Shown in pieces: positions 25,966 to 34,358 of a stretch of DNA of 41,617 nucleotides. The translations under genes were made by a program, and so were the position numbers. Source of the stretch: an uncultured Pelagibacteraceae bacterium. GTDB lineage: Bacteria; Pseudomonadota; Alphaproteobacteria; Pelagibacterales; Pelagibacteraceae. The stretch spans positions 1-41,617 of the forward strand of contig CACPDA010000007.1 in the NCBI GenBank assembly GCA_902632515.1, given 5' to 3'. The notes beneath the pieces were generated by a model, which had not been told where the DNA came from, made no database searches, and was given only the letters and a program-made list of their open reading frames with translations. Each line of letters starts with the position of its first letter. Position 1 is the first letter of the stretch.

Positions 25966-27357
25966 ATGAATATAATTATTTGTGGTGCCGGTAGAGTAGG
26001 TTTTACAATTGCAAAACTTTTAAGTGAACAGGGGCATTCAATTACGGTAATTGACCAATCCAGTGATGATATTCAAAAAATCAATGACAGTTTGGATGTA
26101 AAGGCAATTGTTGGTAAAGCGACCTATCCATCAATTCTTGAGAAAGCTAATGCCCCAGAGACAGATATGATTATTGCTGTTACTAGAAACGATGAAATTA
26201 ATATGCTTATATGTCAAATAGCATATTCAATTTTTAATGTACCAAAGAAAATTGCTAGAATAAGGTCACAAGATTATTTGAATCCTAAATTTACAAGAGT
26301 TTATAATAAAGAAAACTTACCAATAGATGTTATCATTTCACCAGAATTAGAAATTGCTAAATCAATTCAAAGAAAATTAGAGGCTCCTGGAGCTTTAGAT
26401 AGCGTACCTTTTGCTGATAACAAAATTAGATTACTTGAAATACTTATAAAAGATGATTGTAAATCAATAGGTATAAAGTTTAATGAATTAACCAAAAAAT
26501 ACCCAAAACTTGAGGCAAACATTATTGGTATCAACAGGGATGGAAAATTTTTTATTCCGAAAAAAACCGATTCTGTTAAGAAAGATGATAAGATTTATGC
26601 GATTTTAAACTCATCACAAATGGCTGAAACTTTAGAGGCTTTCGGACATGTAGAGAAGATATCAAAAAAAATTCTTATAATTGGTGGTGGAAATATTGGA
26701 TTTAATTTAGCAAAAAATATTGAAGAAACTTTAGAAAGTGTAAGAGTAAAAATTATTGAGAAAAATAAAGAACGAGCTGAATATTTAGCTAATGAATTAA
26801 ATGATGCAATCGTAATAAATGGAAATGGACTTGATGAAGAAGTACTGACCGAAGCTAATCTAGGAGAGTCTGAAACAGTTTTAGCTCTTACTAATGATGA
26901 CGAGGATAACTTAATGGTAAGTGTTTTAGTTGAAAAATTTGCTAAAGATGAAAAAGATATAGATGATAAAAGAACAATGGCCTTGATTAATAAACCGAAT
27001 TATTCACTATTACAATCATCATTAAAGATTGATGATTTGATTGATCCTAGAATGACAACAGTTTCTAGTATTCTAAAGCATATTCATAAAGGAACAATTG
27101 AAAATGCTTATACAATTTCAGACGGTGAATATGAAGTTATTGAAGCTGAAATAATAGAAAACTCTGAATTAATCAATAAAGAATTAAAAAAATCAAATTT
27201 ACCTGAAGAGGTAAGAATTGGTGCGATTTTAAGAAATAGTAAAGTTATTATTCCAAGATCAAATTTTATTTTTAAGAAAGATGATAGGGTCGTTTTTATT
27301 GTAAAAAAAGATTCTATTTCGTTTGTAGAAAATATTTTTAGATTAAGTTCTTATTAA
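25966..27357 (+). CDS. trkA: Trk potassium uptake regulatory subunit TrkA
   Basis: TrkA is the cytoplasmic nucleotide-binding gating ring of the Trk potassium system. The 463 residues hold two tandem RCK units. The first begins 'MNIIICGAGRVGFTIAKLL' with a Rossmann GxGxxG, followed by a TrkA-C part near 140-215. The second begins 'ILIIGGGNIGFNLAKNIEE' (about 235-253), with 'VINGNGLDEEVLTEANLGE' and a second TrkA-C part to the end. Length is normal. It starts immediately after the ntrX stop. ntrY-ntrX-trkA is a conserved order in alphaproteobacteria. Confidence 0.96.
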   Translation: MNIIICGAGRVGFTIAKLLSEQGHSITVIDQSSDDIQKINDSLDVKAIVGKATYPSILEKANAPETDMIIAVTRNDEINMLICQIAYSIFNVPKKIARIRSQDYLNPKFTRVYNKENLPIDVIISPELEIAKSIQRKLEAPGALDSVPFADNKIRLLEILIKDDCKSIGIKFNELTKKYPKLEANIIGINRDGKFFIPKKTDSVKKDDKIYAILNSSQMAETLEAFGHVEKISKKILIIGGGNIGFNLAKNIEETLESVRVKIIEKNKERAEYLANELNDAIVINGNGLDEEVLTEANLGESETVLALTNDDEDNLMVSVLVEKFAKDEKDIDDKRTMALINKPNYSLLQSSLKIDDLIDPRMTTVSSILKHIHKGTIENAYTISDGEYEVIEAEIIENSELINKELKKSNLPEEVRIGAILRNSKVIIPRSNFIFKKDDRVVFIVKKDSISFVENIFRLSSY

Positions 27358-27361
27358 ACTT

Positions 27362-28768
27362 ATGTTTAATCTCCATTTAAAGTATCTAAGTTTTTTCTTT
27401 GGATTGATTTCTGTTTTATCTTTTTTTAATATTATCTATTCTTATTATCTAAATTTATATTTAAATTTAAACACATATTATTTCAGCTTAATTATTTCAT
27501 TAATAATCTCATTAGTATTTTATAAAATTAAACGAACTGAAAAAAAATATTCAATTTTTGATAAAATCTTAACAGTATTTTTTGGATATATATTAATACC
27601 TTTAATTTTATCGATCCCTTTTTATTTTAGTATATATAACTTAACGCTTTTAAATTCTTATTTTGAGGCAATTTCAGGATTTACTTCTACAGGTTTCACA
27701 ATTTTTGAGAATATCAAAAATATTGATCAAAGTTTAATAATATGGAGATCTTCAACACAATGGATTGGAGGACTTTATTTTTTATTTTCGATAATTTTTT
27801 TAATAGATATTTATGATGAAAATTTTAAAAAGACATTAACAAATTTTATATCTTTTGATAGTTCTGAAGTTTTTAAACAAGCTTTAAAAATTTTTTTTCT
27901 ATATTCGAGTTTGACACTTGCAATTTTTATAATTTTAAATTTTTTTACAATCAGATCTTTTAACTCATTAAATTTAGCTTTAACTCTTATTTCTTCTGGA
28001 GGATTTTTACCGGTAAATGATCTTTCAAGTATAATTAAGACTAATCCTCAAATAATTATTTTATCTATATTAATGTTGACCTCTTTTTTTAGTATCTTCT
28101 TTATCTATAATTTAGTCTTTATTAAAAATAAAAATGTAAATTTTTTTTATGAAGATTTACATTTGATTGTTTATTTTTTAGTTGTTTTATCAATCTTTTT
28201 TCTCTTTTTTAGTTCAAACAATGACTTTTCAGTAAATCTTTTGTCAATTGCAAGTAGTATATCCAATATTGGTTTTTCTCTAGAAACTAATCAAAAAAAA
28301 TTGATATTTATTTATCTAATTTTAGTAATAATTGGTGGGTCTTTTTTTTCTACAAGTTCTGGTTTAAGATTTATTAAGATTTATTCTTTATTTAAGTATT
28401 CAATGAATCAAATATTATCATTTAGTCGTCCAAAAAATGTTTTTATGAATAAACTTATATTTACTAAAATTAATTTTGATTTTAATGAGATAAATAAATA
28501 TTTTTTGACTTTATTAATTTTTATATTTTCGCTAATTGTTTTTACCTCTTTATTAAGTTTAAGTGGAATTGAATTTGAAAATTCATTTAAGTTATCTATT
28601 TTGACTTTAATGAACACGGTGAACTCTTCAATTTTTGGTTTAGAAGAATTTGATTTTAATAATCTCAATTTTATAACTAAATATTGCTTCATTTTATTCA
28701 TGATTATTGGGAGAATAGAGTTATTAACAATTCTATTACTTTTGAAAAAATTCCTTTTTAAAAATTAG
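27362..28768 (+). CDS. trkH: Trk potassium transporter membrane subunit TrkH
   Basis: The potassium-conducting membrane subunit of Trk. The 468 residues are very hydrophobic, with about ten helices. The four pore-loop repeats typical of the family can be placed at 'EAISGFTSTGFT' (about 100-111), 'LTLISSGGFLPV', 'SIASSISNIGFSLE' and 'LTLMNTVNSSIFGLEEF'. Each carries a filter Gly except for divergence in the later loops. It starts 4 nt after trkA, so regulator and channel are made together. The strong Phe/Ile/Leu bias reflects the AT-rich genome. Confidence 0.92.
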   Translation: MFNLHLKYLSFFFGLISVLSFFNIIYSYYLNLYLNLNTYYFSLIISLIISLVFYKIKRTEKKYSIFDKILTVFFGYILIPLILSIPFYFSIYNLTLLNSYFEAISGFTSTGFTIFENIKNIDQSLIIWRSSTQWIGGLYFLFSIIFLIDIYDENFKKTLTNFISFDSSEVFKQALKIFFLYSSLTLAIFIILNFFTIRSFNSLNLALTLISSGGFLPVNDLSSIIKTNPQIIILSILMLTSFFSIFFIYNLVFIKNKNVNFFYEDLHLIVYFLVVLSIFFLFFSSNNDFSVNLLSIASSISNIGFSLETNQKKLIFIYLILVIIGGSFFSTSSGLRFIKIYSLFKYSMNQILSFSRPKNVFMNKLIFTKINFDFNEINKYFLTLLIFIFSLIVFTSLLSLSGIEFENSFKLSILTLMNTVNSSIFGLEEFDFNNLNFITKYCFILFMIIGRIELLTILLLLKKFLFKN

Positions 28769-28800
28769 GTTATTGTTGTATATGTATATTTTCAATTATT

Positions 28801-28877
28801 GCGCCCTTAGCTCAGCTGGATAGAGCATCGGTTTTCTAAACCGAGGGTCGTAGGTTCGAATCCTTCAGGGCGCGCCA
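28801..28877 (+). tRNA. tRNA-Arg (anticodon UCU)
   Basis: A complete 77-nt cloverleaf. Acceptor GCGCCCT pairs with AGGGCGC (28867-28873), the discriminator is G, and CCA is encoded (28875-28877). The D-arm has TAGCTCAGCTGGATAGAGC. The anticodon stem TCGGT/ACCGA encloses the loop TTTCTAA with anticodon TCT. The T-arm has GGTTCGAATCC. It decodes AGA, the arginine codon that dominates the neighbouring genes. Confidence 0.97.
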
Positions 28878-28928
28878 TTTATGACAATAATTTGCATCAA
28901 TTAATATAAAAATTTGCTTGACTGGAAT

Positions 28929-28944
28929 TTGTCATAATTGACAA
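28929..28944. promoter_or_regulatory. Palindrome upstream of aapJ (possible operator)
   Basis: TTGTCA-TAAT-TGACAA is a perfect 6-bp inverted repeat, about 110 bp before aapJ. A further copy of the extended half-site, TTATGACAA at 28879-28887, is the exact reverse complement of TTGTCATAA at 28929-28937. Three related half-sites thus lie in the 174-nt gap between tRNA-Arg and aapJ. This suggests a regulator-binding region; the regulator is unknown. Confidence 0.4.
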
Positions 28945-29015
28945 TCTTGAGAAATTTCCCTTGAAGAGAGTTTTTGAACATGCTTAAATTATGGATATTC
29001 AAAAGTTATTTTGAA

Positions 29016-29033
29016 TTATTTGTTAACAAATAA
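29016..29033. promoter_or_regulatory. Perfect 18-bp palindrome in the aapJ leader
   Basis: TTATTTGTTAACAAATAA is a perfect 18-base palindrome ending 18 nt before the aapJ ATG and just upstream of its ribosome-binding site (GAGGAAG at 29041-29047). It could be an operator for a dimeric repressor or a weak RNA hairpin near the ribosome-binding site. AT-rich composition raises the chance background, but 18 uninterrupted symmetrical bases at this position are notable. Confidence 0.5.
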
Positions 29034-29051
29034 ACAAACAGAGGAAGAAAT

Positions 29052-30092
29052 ATGTTTAAATACTTAAAACAATTAACTTCTTTAGTAGCAATGGTTGCTG
29101 TGTTGTTCACTTTTACAACAGAGTCTATGGCTGCTAAAAAATCTAAAACACTTAAAAACACTCAAAAAAAGGGTTTTGTAAGGTGTGGAGTATCTCAAGG
29201 TCTTCCAGGATTTTCTAATGCTGATGCTGCAGGAAATTGGACTGGTGTTGACGTTGATGTATGTAGAGCAGTAGCTGCTGCAGTATTAGGTGATGCAAAC
29301 AAAGTTAAGTTTACACCACTAAGTGCTAAAGAAAGATTTACAGCTTTGACATCTGGTGAGATTGATATCTTATCAAGAAACACAACTTGGACTCTTTCTA
29401 GAGATGCTGATATCGGACTTACTTTCGTAGGTGTGAACTTTTACGATGGACAAGGTTTCATGGTAAGAAAAAGTTCAGGTATAACTTCAGTAGACCAATT
29501 CAAAAATGGTATCTCAGCTTGTACAAATATTGGTACAACAACTGAGTTAAACATGAGAGACTTCTTTAATTCAAGAGGAATTTCTTATGAGCCAGTTGCT
29601 TTTGAAAAAGCTGATGAAGTTGTAGCTGCTTATGATGCTGGTAGATGTGATACATACACTACTGATAAATCTGGTTTAGCTGCTCAAAGAACTAAAATGA
29701 AAAACCCTGATGAACACATCGTTCTACCAGAAACTATTTCTAAAGAACCTTTAGGACCAGTTGTTAGACAAGGTGACTCAGTATGGGAAGATATCGTAAG
29801 ATGGTCTTTGAACACTATGATCGAAGCAGAAGAATATGGTATTACTTCAGCTAATGCAGACTCAATGAAAACTTCAGACAACCCACAAATCAAAAGACTT
29901 GTTGGTGCTGAAGGCGAAATGGGTGCAGCATTCGGTTTAGATAACGAGTGGAACTTAAGAATTATCAAGCAAGTTGGAAACTATGGTGAAAGTTATAAGA
30001 GAAATATAGCTGACACTGGTATTTTACCAGACAGAGGTCCAAATGAATTATGGACTAAAGGTGGTATATTATACGTTCCACCATCAAGATAA
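29052..30092 (+). CDS. aapJ: General L-amino-acid ABC transporter, periplasmic binding protein
   Basis: Solute-binding protein of an Aap/Bzt-type polar amino-acid transporter. The 346 residues begin with a signal peptide (about 1-27, cleavage near 'ESMA'). The mature type 3 binding fold follows, with 'GFVRCGVSQGLPGFSNADAA' (about 41-60), 'WTGVDVDVCRAVAAAVLGD', 'FTALTSGEIDILSRNTTWTL' (about 97-116) and 'GRCDTYTTDKSGLAAQR'. Length matches AapJ rather than shorter glutamine-binding proteins. It has a good ribosome-binding site and richer codon choice than the genes around it, fitting high expression. A terminator follows it inside the operon. Confidence 0.93.
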   Translation: MFKYLKQLTSLVAMVAVLFTFTTESMAAKKSKTLKNTQKKGFVRCGVSQGLPGFSNADAAGNWTGVDVDVCRAVAAAVLGDANKVKFTPLSAKERFTALTSGEIDILSRNTTWTLSRDADIGLTFVGVNFYDGQGFMVRKSSGITSVDQFKNGISACTNIGTTTELNMRDFFNSRGISYEPVAFEKADEVVAAYDAGRCDTYTTDKSGLAAQRTKMKNPDEHIVLPETISKEPLGPVVRQGDSVWEDIVRWSLNTMIEAEEYGITSANADSMKTSDNPQIKRLVGAEGEMGAAFGLDNEWNLRIIKQVGNYGESYKRNIADTGILPDRGPNELWTKGGILYVPPSR

Positions 30093-30111
30093 TTTTAGTT
30101 ATAAATTACAT

Positions 30112-30144
30112 AAAAAGGGCTAGATTTTTCTAGCCCTTTTTTTT
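30112..30144 (+). terminator. Rho-independent terminator between aapJ and aapQ
   Basis: GGGCTAGA (30117-30124) and TCTAGCCC (30129-30136) form a perfect 8-bp stem with a TTTT loop, preceded by five A and followed by eight T (30137-30144). This is the clearest intrinsic terminator in the window. It ends 24 nt before the aapQ start. Partial read-through would give more binding protein than membrane subunits. Confidence 0.9.
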
Positions 30145-30168
30145 ATAAACTCATATATTATCCCCACA

Positions 30169-31320
30169 GTGAATTTTAAACTTAAAGATATAGGCCCACA
30201 ATTAATGACAGTTATAGCTGTTGTTCTTGTCTTTGGTTTTTTTACTTATAATGCACAAGTCAATATGGAGAATAGAGGTATTGATTTTGGTTATGGATTT
30301 TTATCTCAAGAGTCCTCATTTGATGTTCAGTTTTCATTAATTGAGTATGACGGGTCTCATTCATACTTTAGAGCTTATTTAGTTGGTTTATTAAATACAA
30401 TACTTGTTTCAGTTATTGGAATTATTTTTGCAACTATACTTGGTGTAATTGTTGGTATAGCTAGATTATCTCCAAATTATTTAATAAACAAATTTGCAGC
30501 ATTTTATGTAGAATTTTTTAGAAATATCCCATTGCTTCTACAAATATTTTTTTGGTATTTTGCTGCTCTGAGAGCATTACCACTTCCTCAAGATGCCGAT
30601 GCAATGTTTGGAATTGCATTCTTAACAATAAAAGGTCTATATGTTCCAGCCTTTATATGGCAAAATTTTAACATTTTCTTTTACTCAATAGTTGCTGCAA
30701 TAATTGCAATAACTATTATTCGAATCCAGGCAAAAAAATTACAAGAAACCCAAGGTAAACAAACTCCAGTTTTATTGATATCAATAGGGTTAATTTTAAT
30801 TTTACCTCTTTTGAGTTTTTTAATTGGTGGTGTAAGATTATCGTTCGAAATTCCTGTTTTAAAACAATTAGCCACAACATCATTTATTTATGAAGGAGGT
30901 GTAAGTTTGCCACCTGAATTAATTGCTTTAGCATTATCTTTGTCTTTATACACAGCAACTTTCATAGCAGAATGTGTGAGAGCAGGAATTCAAGGAGTTG
31001 GTAAAGGTCAAAAAGAGGCTGCAGCGTCAATTGGATTGACTCCTAATCAAGTTTTGAAGTTAGTAGTAATGCCTCAAGCTCTAAGAATAATAATACCACC
31101 AACAACAAATCAATATTTGAATTTAACTAAAAATTCTTCATTAGCAGCTGCTATAGCTTATCCTGATTTAGTATTAGTTTTTGCTGGGACGGCATTGATG
31201 CAAACCGGTAAGGCAATTGAAATTGTATCTATAACAATGTTTACTTATCTATCATTAAGCATTTCAATTTCAATATTGATGAATTGGTATAATAAAAAAA
31301 TAGCAATAACAGAAAAATAA
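30169..31320 (+). CDS. aapQ: General L-amino-acid ABC transporter permease AapQ
   Basis: Inner-membrane permease subunit of the HisMQ type. The GTG start at 30169 gives 'MNFKLKDIGPQ' and 383 residues, close to known AapQ length. An N-terminal membrane helix (about 12-27) precedes the permease core ('GLLNTILVSVIGIIFATILG', about 76-95). There is an extra hydrophobic central segment (about 170-225), and the ABC-contacting EAA loop is 'GVGKGQKEAAASIGLTPNQV' (about 276-295). It is followed at once by aapM (TAATG overlap). It probably depends on read-through from the aapJ promoter. Confidence 0.93.
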   Translation: MNFKLKDIGPQLMTVIAVVLVFGFFTYNAQVNMENRGIDFGYGFLSQESSFDVQFSLIEYDGSHSYFRAYLVGLLNTILVSVIGIIFATILGVIVGIARLSPNYLINKFAAFYVEFFRNIPLLLQIFFWYFAALRALPLPQDADAMFGIAFLTIKGLYVPAFIWQNFNIFFYSIVAAIIAITIIRIQAKKLQETQGKQTPVLLISIGLILILPLLSFLIGGVRLSFEIPVLKQLATTSFIYEGGVSLPPELIALALSLSLYTATFIAECVRAGIQGVGKGQKEAAASIGLTPNQVLKLVVMPQALRIIIPPTTNQYLNLTKNSSLAAAIAYPDLVLVFAGTALMQTGKAIEIVSITMFTYLSLSISISILMNWYNKKIAITEK

Positions 31321-32762
31321 TGTCTAAAATTAACTTTTTAAAGCCAGATAAATCTAATTTAAATACTTTTTTATACCTAGGTTCTTTCTTATTTTTTGTT
31401 AGTGTTTTGGATGTTCTTATAAATTCTTTTTTTAGTTTTAATATAACTGGTTTTTTGCCTGGCTTTTTAAGCTATTTATTACCATTAATATTAGGTTTTA
31501 TAGGTCTTTATTTTATAAGAATTGAGTTAAGCGGTATTAAACAATTAGATTTATTAAATAAAAATATAAATACTAATAACTTTAATGCTATTCTGTCCCT
31601 ATTAATTATATTTATAATTTTAAAATCAATTCCACCTATATTAAGTTGGTTTTTTGTTGATGCTAGTTTTGCTGGCGACTCAAAAGATGTTTGTACAGGT
31701 ACAGGAGCTTGTTGGACATATATTAAAGTTTGGATGAGAAGATTTATGTATGGAATGTACCCTAACGGAGAACAATGGAGAATAAATTTATCATTCATAG
31801 CTTTAGCTTTACTTGGATCAGTTGGGTATTTTGCTACTGACAAATTTAAGAAATATTTAACACTTTATTATGTAGTTATTTATCCATTTATTGCGTTCTT
31901 GTTCATATTTTTCTTTATTTCAGGTGGTCCAGTATTTTTTGATTTTTCATACGGTATAATCGCTGCCATTTTGTCCATAATTATTGGTTTTTTTATTCCT
32001 AACAAATTTAAGTTTTATTATTTTTTGATTGTTCCTTTTGCACTTTATATTTTATTAAAATATTTCATATTTTTTGATGAATATATTGAGTTAGGTAAAC
32101 TAGATGGTTTGAATTGGGTAGAAACTGGTGCTTGGGGTGGGCTATCTTTAACTTTTATAATTTCATTTTTCTGTTTAATTTTTTGTTTTCCGATTGGAAT
32201 GGCTTTTGCTTTAGGAAGAAGATCAGGTTTTCCTTTAATAAGATATATATCTATCGGTTTCATTGAATTTTGGAGAGGCGTTCCATTAATCACAGTTTTA
32301 TTTATGTCAGCTGTAATGTTCCCAATGTTTTTGCCTGCAGATTTTTTTATAGATAAATTGGTAAGATGTATAATAGCTATTTCATTATTTGAGGCAGCTT
32401 ATGTTGCTGAAGTTATTAGAGGGGGACTACAAGCACTTCCTAGAGGTCAGTATGAGGCTGCAAAATCTTTAGGCATGGGGTATTGGAGAATGCATATATT
32501 CGTAATTTTACCACAAGCATTAAAATTAGTTATCCCTGGAATTGCTAATACGTTTTTGGCATTAGTAAAAGATACTCCATTAATCTTTGTAGTTGGTTTG
32601 TTAGAAATAGTAGGAATGTTGAATTTAGCTAAAACTAATCCAGAATGGTTAGGATTTGCTATGGAAGGCTATGTATTTGCAGCAATAATTTTCTGGATTA
32701 TTTGTTATGCAATGAGTAAATATAGCTATAATTTAGAAGAAAAATATAAAACAGATCGATAA
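31320..32762 (+). CDS. aapM: General L-amino-acid ABC transporter permease AapM
   Basis: Second permease of the Aap system. 480 residues is long for a HisMQ permease: about 270 N-terminal residues contain several additional membrane helices and the soluble stretch '[20 protein letters not shown]' (about 122-141). The permease core then begins near '[20 protein letters not shown]'. The EAA loop is '[20 protein letters not shown]' (about 376-395), followed by '[17 protein letters not shown]'. The extended N terminus is a known AapM/BztC trait, though longer here than the typical 380-440 residues. aapP starts 5 nt later. Confidence 0.92.
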   Translation: MSKINFLKPDKSNLNTFLYLGSFLFFVSVLDVLINSFFSFNITGFLPGFLSYLLPLILGFIGLYFIRIELSGIKQLDLLNKNINTNNFNAILSLLIIFIILKSIPPILSWFFVDASFAGDSKDVCTGTGACWTYIKVWMRRFMYGMYPNGEQWRINLSFIALALLGSVGYFATDKFKKYLTLYYVVIYPFIAFLFIFFFISGGPVFFDFSYGIIAAILSIIIGFFIPNKFKFYYFLIVPFALYILLKYFIFFDEYIELGKLDGLNWVETGAWGGLSLTFIISFFCLIFCFPIGMAFALGRRSGFPLIRYISIGFIEFWRGVPLITVLFMSAVMFPMFLPADFFIDKLVRCIIAISLFEAAYVAEVIRGGLQALPRGQYEAAKSLGMGYWRMHIFVILPQALKLVIPGIANTFLALVKDTPLIFVVGLLEIVGMLNLAKTNPEWLGFAMEGYVFAAIIFWIICYAMSKYSYNLEEKYKTDR

Positions 32763-32767
32763 AAATA

Positions 32768-33502
32768 ATGTCAGATAGTATTATTCAGATAAATAATATG
32801 AACAAATGGTTTGGAGATTTCCAAGTTTTAAAAGGAATTAATTTGGAAGTTAAACCAAAACAAAAAATTGTTGTTTGTGGTCCTTCAGGTTCTGGTAAAT
32901 CTACATTAATAAGATGTATTAATAGACTAGAGGAACATCAAGAAGGTGAAATTATTGTTGATGGAACAGAATTGACAGAAGATACTAAAAATATAGAACA
33001 AATAAGAGCAGAAGTTGGTATGGTTTTTCAACAATTCAATTTATTTCCTCATTTATCAATTTTAGATAATTGTACACTTGCTCCTATATGGGTTAAAAAA
33101 ATGCCAAAAAAAGAAGCAGAGGAATTAGCTTTAAAACATTTAGAAAGAGTTCAAATATTAGATCAAGCACAAAAATACCCTGGACAACTATCTGGAGGTC
33201 AACAACAAAGAGTTGCTATAGCTAGAGCGTTATGTATGGAGCCAAAAATAATGCTTTTTGATGAGCCTACATCAGCATTAGATCCAGAAATGATTAAAGA
33301 AGTTTTAGATGTAATGGTAAATTTAGCAAAACAAGGAATGACTATGATAGTTGTTACCCATGAAATGGGGTTTGCAAAAGAAGTAGCTGATCAAATGATA
33401 TTTATGGATGAGGGAATGATTGTAGAAAAAGCTGATACCAAGGAATTTTTTGCTAATCCAAAGAGTGATAGGACAAAACTTTTCTTAAGTCAGATACTAT
33501 AG
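32768..33502 (+). CDS. aapP: General L-amino-acid ABC transporter ATPase AapP
   Basis: ATP-binding subunit energising the Aap importer. The 244 residues have Walker A 'GPSGSGKS' (38-45), a Q-loop in '[14 protein letters not shown]', the ABC signature 'LSGGQQQR', Walker B '[14 protein letters not shown]' and the switch His in '[15 protein letters not shown]'. These follow the polar amino-acid transporter subfamily closely. It is the last gene of the aap operon; no terminator is visible after it. Confidence 0.96.
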   Translation: MSDSIIQINNMNKWFGDFQVLKGINLEVKPKQKIVVCGPSGSGKSTLIRCINRLEEHQEGEIIVDGTELTEDTKNIEQIRAEVGMVFQQFNLFPHLSILDNCTLAPIWVKKMPKKEAEELALKHLERVQILDQAQKYPGQLSGGQQQRVAIARALCMEPKIMLFDEPTSALDPEMIKEVLDVMVNLAKQGMTMIVVTHEMGFAKEVADQMIFMDEGMIVEKADTKEFFANPKSDRTKLFLSQIL

Positions 33503-33535
33503 TTACCTCTTTTTTCAACTAATATTTCTTTATTT

Positions 33536-33553
33536 AAGCATTAAGTAATGCTT
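33536..33553. promoter_or_regulatory. Inverted repeat before the XRE regulator gene
   Basis: AAGCATT-AAGT-AATGCTT is a perfect 7-bp inverted repeat in the 164-nt gap after aapP. It abuts TTGACA (33552-33557), a consensus -35 hexamer for which I see no convincing -10 at normal spacing. Closer to the gene, GTTGCA occurs twice exactly 10 bp apart (33605-33610 and 33615-33620), on one face of the helix. Either could be an operator of the XRE protein itself. Confidence 0.35.
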
Positions 33554-33666
33554 GACAGGTATTATTAATTCTCAGTTTTCCCCGTAAAAATAAAAAAAAA
33601 ATTTGTTGCAGTAGGTTGCAAAACCTAGTTGAATTAACTTTTAAAAATAAATTAAGAGGGGTCTTA

Positions 33667-34035
33667 ATGGAAGATAATTTTAATAAACACTTAGGTAACA
33701 AACTTAAGTTAAGAAGATTGGCCTTAGGTTTAACTCAAACAAAAGTTGCTAAAGCAATCAACGTTACATTTCAACAAATTCAAAAATATGAAAAAGGCAC
33801 AAATGGGGTAAGTTCAATAAGGTTATTGCAACTTTCGAATTATTTAAAGGTACCTATAAGTTATTTTTTTGAGGATTTTTCAGAATATTTAGTTAATTTA
33901 GAAAAATCCCAAGAGGGTCATATGAATGTTAATTATAATTTTCTTGTTAAAATATACTCTGAACTAACAACTGACCAAAAGTTAAAATTTAATAAATCTT
34001 TACAGGTATCAAATAATATTTCTAAAGTTGGATAA
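33667..34035 (+). CDS. XRE-family (Cro/CI-type) transcriptional regulator
   Basis: A 122-residue DNA-binding protein. I start it at ATG 33667 because AAGAGGGG at 33654-33661 is a strong ribosome-binding site at good spacing, although the frame is open further upstream to a TTG at 33616. Residues about 12-66 form an HTH_3 domain: 'LGNKLKLRRLALGLTQTKVA', 'VTFQQIQKYEKGTNGVSSIR' and 'LSNYLKVPISYFFE'. This pattern is common to a group of small alphaproteobacterial regulators (PraR-like). The C-terminal 50 residues lack a known effector domain. Its targets are unknown; the aap operon upstream and itself are natural candidates. Confidence 0.85.
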   Translation: MEDNFNKHLGNKLKLRRLALGLTQTKVAKAINVTFQQIQKYEKGTNGVSSIRLLQLSNYLKVPISYFFEDFSEYLVNLEKSQEGHMNVNYNFLVKIYSELTTDQKLKFNKSLQVSNNISKVG

Positions 34036-34039
34036 ATTT

Positions 34040-34115
34040 TGGCTCCTCGGGCAGGACTCGAACCTGCGACCAATTGATTAACAGTCAACTGCTCTACCAA
34101 CTGAGCTACCGAGGA
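34040..34115 (-). tRNA. tRNA-Asn (anticodon GUU)
   Basis: A complete 76-nt cloverleaf on the minus strand. Acceptor TCCTCGG pairs with CCGAGGA, the discriminator is G, and CCA is encoded (complement at 34040-34042). The D-arm is TAGCTCAGTTGGTAGAGC. The anticodon stem TTGA/TCAA encloses CTGTTAA with anticodon GTT. The T-arm is GGTTCGAGTCC. It lies 49 nt downstream of tRNA-Cys and is probably co-transcribed with it. Its 3' end comes within 5 nt of the convergent XRE gene. Confidence 0.97.
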
Positions 34116-34164
34116 ATGTAAAAAGCAAACTTACTTTTTTTTCACACTAAAACAAGAATTTTTT

Positions 34165-34238
34165 TGGAGGCAACGCCCGGAATCGAACCGGGATACAAGG
34201 ATTTGCAATCCTCTGCGTAACCATTCCGCCACGTTGCC
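34165..34238 (-). tRNA. tRNA-Cys (anticodon GCA)
   Basis: A complete 74-nt cloverleaf on the minus strand. Acceptor GGCAACG pairs with CGTTGCC, the discriminator is U, and CCA is encoded (complement at 34165-34167). The anticodon stem AGGAT/ATCCT encloses TTGCAAA with anticodon GCA. The T-arm is GGTTCGATTCC. A 120-nt AT-rich gap separates it from divergent valS. Confidence 0.96.
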
Positions 34239-34318
34239 TTATGTTTTAGATGATAGCTACAAGGGTTTTATATAAAATATTTGCAATTAGTCTATTAAAT
34301 AACGTTCCAATTTGATTA

Positions 34319-34346
34319 TTGTTAATTTAGATTATTAAATTATAAA
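34319..34346 (+). promoter_or_regulatory. Probable sigma-70 promoter of valS
   Basis: TTGTTA (34319-34324), 16 nt, then TATAAA (34341-34346). The predicted start near 34353 leaves a leader of about 6 nt before the valS ATG at 34359, and no ribosome-binding site is present. It would drive valS-ilvD-manC. Confidence 0.45.
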
Positions 34347-34358
34347 CTAATTACACCC

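Noticed and set aside
28878..29051. Glycine, SAM-V or other riboswitch upstream of aapJ
   Set aside because: I could not match the region to any riboswitch consensus I know; its AT-rich palindromes fit protein-binding sites at least as well.
31508..31843. A 111-residue minus-strand frame inside aapM
   Set aside because: It lies wholly opposite a real permease gene and shows no protein-like motif.
33536..33553. Terminator of the aap operon
   Set aside because: The stem is only seven mostly A-T pairs and is followed by GACAGG rather than a T tract.
33552..33580. Sigma-70 promoter for the XRE gene starting at the TTGACA
   Set aside because: No acceptable -10 hexamer occurs 16-18 nt downstream; the promoter must lie elsewhere or be weak.
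33616..33666. Longer XRE protein from a TTG start at 33616
   Set aside because: The strong ribosome-binding site at 33654-33661 and family N-terminal length favour the ATG at 33667.
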